A stretch of DNA of 64,000 nt from Pontibacillus litoralis JSM 072002 (GTDB taxonomy: Bacteria; Bacillota; Bacilli; Bacillales; BH030062): NCBI RefSeq assembly GCF_000775615.1, contig NZ_AVPG01000007.1, positions 55,529 through 119,528 on the forward strand, read 5' to 3'. Shown here one piece after another: positions 63,637-64,000 of the stretch. The first letter of the stretch is position 1, and the number at the start of each line of letters is the position of its first letter. Both the position numbers and the translations under genes were made by a program. The notes below the pieces were generated by a model. That model ran no database searches. It worked only from the letters and a program-made list of their open reading frames with translations, and was not told the origin of the DNA.

Positions 63637-63663
63637 ATATGGTGTGGAATGCACCATATTTAT
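63633..63663 (+). terminator. Terminator after chrA
   Basis: ATAAATATGGTG/CACCATATTTAT with a 7-base loop and T-rich end. Confidence 0.8.
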
Positions 63664-63675
63664 TTGTTGCTTAAC

Positions 63676-63704
63676 TTGGCAGAAAATTCTGTTTATGATA
63701 CAAT
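63676..63704 (+). promoter_or_regulatory. Sigma-A promoter for the 42-codon gene
   Basis: TTGGCA, exactly 17 bases, TACAAT, 45 bases before ATG 63750. A transcription start near 63711 is expected. Confidence 0.75.
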
Positions 63705-63717
63705 GAACTCAACATAA

Positions 63718-63733
63718 TTGAAAACGCTTTCTT
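63718..63733 (+). promoter_or_regulatory. CcpA catabolite-responsive element (cre)
   Basis: TTGAAAACGCTTTCTT matches the cre consensus WTGAAARCGYTTTCWN at every position. It lies a few bases past the predicted transcription start, where CcpA would block initiation or elongation. Confidence 0.75.
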
Positions 63734-63749
63734 GAAGGGTTGATGGTAG

Positions 63750-63878
63750 ATGCCTATTTATACGAACTTAAGTGTTTCGAAGCCTAAACAAGAAGAGCAA
63801 TCGAATAATTTTTGGTTTAATTACGGTACATTAGTTGTAACTGTTACAGCGGTGTTGGTTCATTATTTTTTTATGTAA
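63750..63878 (+). CDS. Small membrane peptide (42 residues)
   Basis: ATG 63750 to TAA 63876-63878, with GAAGGG about 10 bases upstream. Hydrophilic N-terminus (MPIYTNLSVSKPKQEEQSNN) and a C-terminal helix (GTLVVTVTAVLVHYFFM), so a tail-anchored or single-pass peptide. It has a strong promoter, a perfect cre site and its own terminator, which makes it a convincing gene despite its size. No family recognised. Confidence 0.65.
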   Translation: MPIYTNLSVSKPKQEEQSNNFWFNYGTLVVTVTAVLVHYFFM

Positions 63879-63914
63879 CGAATTGTGTGTTCCACCTCCA
63901 AAATGTTTATATAG

Positions 63915-63948
63915 AAAATCCCAGTCTATTATAGCAGACTGGGATTTT
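63915..63948 (+). terminator. Terminator after the 42-codon gene
   Basis: AAAATCCCAGTCT/AGACTGGGATTTT with an 8-base loop. Confidence 0.85.
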
Positions 63949-63962
63949 CACGTTGGTGTGCG

Positions 63963-64000
63963 CCCTGCATGGCAGTAGGAACTGTTAGCGAAAAGCAAGG
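63963..64000 (+). repeat. Dispersed short repeat, copy B
   Basis: CCCTGCA, a 5-base insertion (TGGCA) relative to copy A, then the 26-base block 63975-64000. The window ends inside or at the end of the repeat. Confidence 0.6.

Overview
The window looks like chromosome of a low-GC, endospore-forming member of the Bacillaceae. It carries a three-gene ger germinant-receptor operon, spoVR, a YhcN/YlaJ-type spore lipoprotein, sigI-rsgI, sppA-yteJ, bdhA, mmgDE-yqiQ-type methylcitrate genes and ylmB/tenA, with strong AGGAGG-like ribosome binding sites and frequent TTG/GTG starts. No rRNA, tRNA, CRISPR array, intact prophage or insertion sequence was seen. I cannot name the species.

Layout. 1-6.9 kb: end of a nucleoside transporter, a MATE exporter, a MurG paralogue, a HelD-like helicase and a YvgN-type aldo/keto reductase. 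6.9-10.6 kb (minus): ger operon with a candidate sigma-G promoter. 10.7-14.0 kb: membrane-anchored HtrA-like protease, then sigI-rsgI; RsgI ends in seven 12-residue repeats. 14.4-19.8 kb: a surface protein of unknown function, a three-gene ABC-2 exporter and a TetR regulator. 19.9-24.2 kb: spore and small genes, a DUF421 protein, spoVR, a ferritin. 24.3-28.6 kb: bdhA with a divergent LysR gene, and sppA-yteJ. 29.3-35.4 kb: one tight run of glycerate kinase, SLC13-type transporter, two-component system and a PepSY protein with a poly-acidic tail, then a Cys-rich copper-storage-type protein. 36-38.3 kb: D-amino acid aminotransferase and a LysM-NlpC/P60 hydrolase. 38.5-42.2 kb: class I ribonucleotide reductase behind two NrdR-box-like sites and a cobalamin riboswitch. 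42.5-47.7 kb: MFS pump, small proteins, argH-nhaC. 47.9-50.1 kb: TPP riboswitch with ylmB-tenA (thiamin salvage). 50.2-57.5 kb: a nucleotidyltransferase and, on the minus strand, a second cobalamin riboswitch with terminator in front of a small unknown gene and prpC-prpD-prpB (2-methylcitrate cycle); a divergent 3-hydroxyisobutyryl-CoA hydrolase gene and a YczE-type protein follow. 57.9-64 kb: a broken MFS gene, a second HelD, a ChrA-type transporter, a 42-codon membrane peptide gene with a cre site, and two copies of a short dispersed repeat.

The main finding is that two separate cobalamin riboswitches, 17 kb apart and on opposite strands, both sit before B12-independent routes: class I ribonucleotide reductase and the methylcitrate cycle. 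Each has a B12-dependent counterpart (class II reductase; methylmalonyl-CoA mutase). The simplest reading is that this organism switches two branches of metabolism to B12-free enzymes when cobalamin runs out. The prp case is the less familiar of the two and also includes an uncharacterised small protein as first gene.
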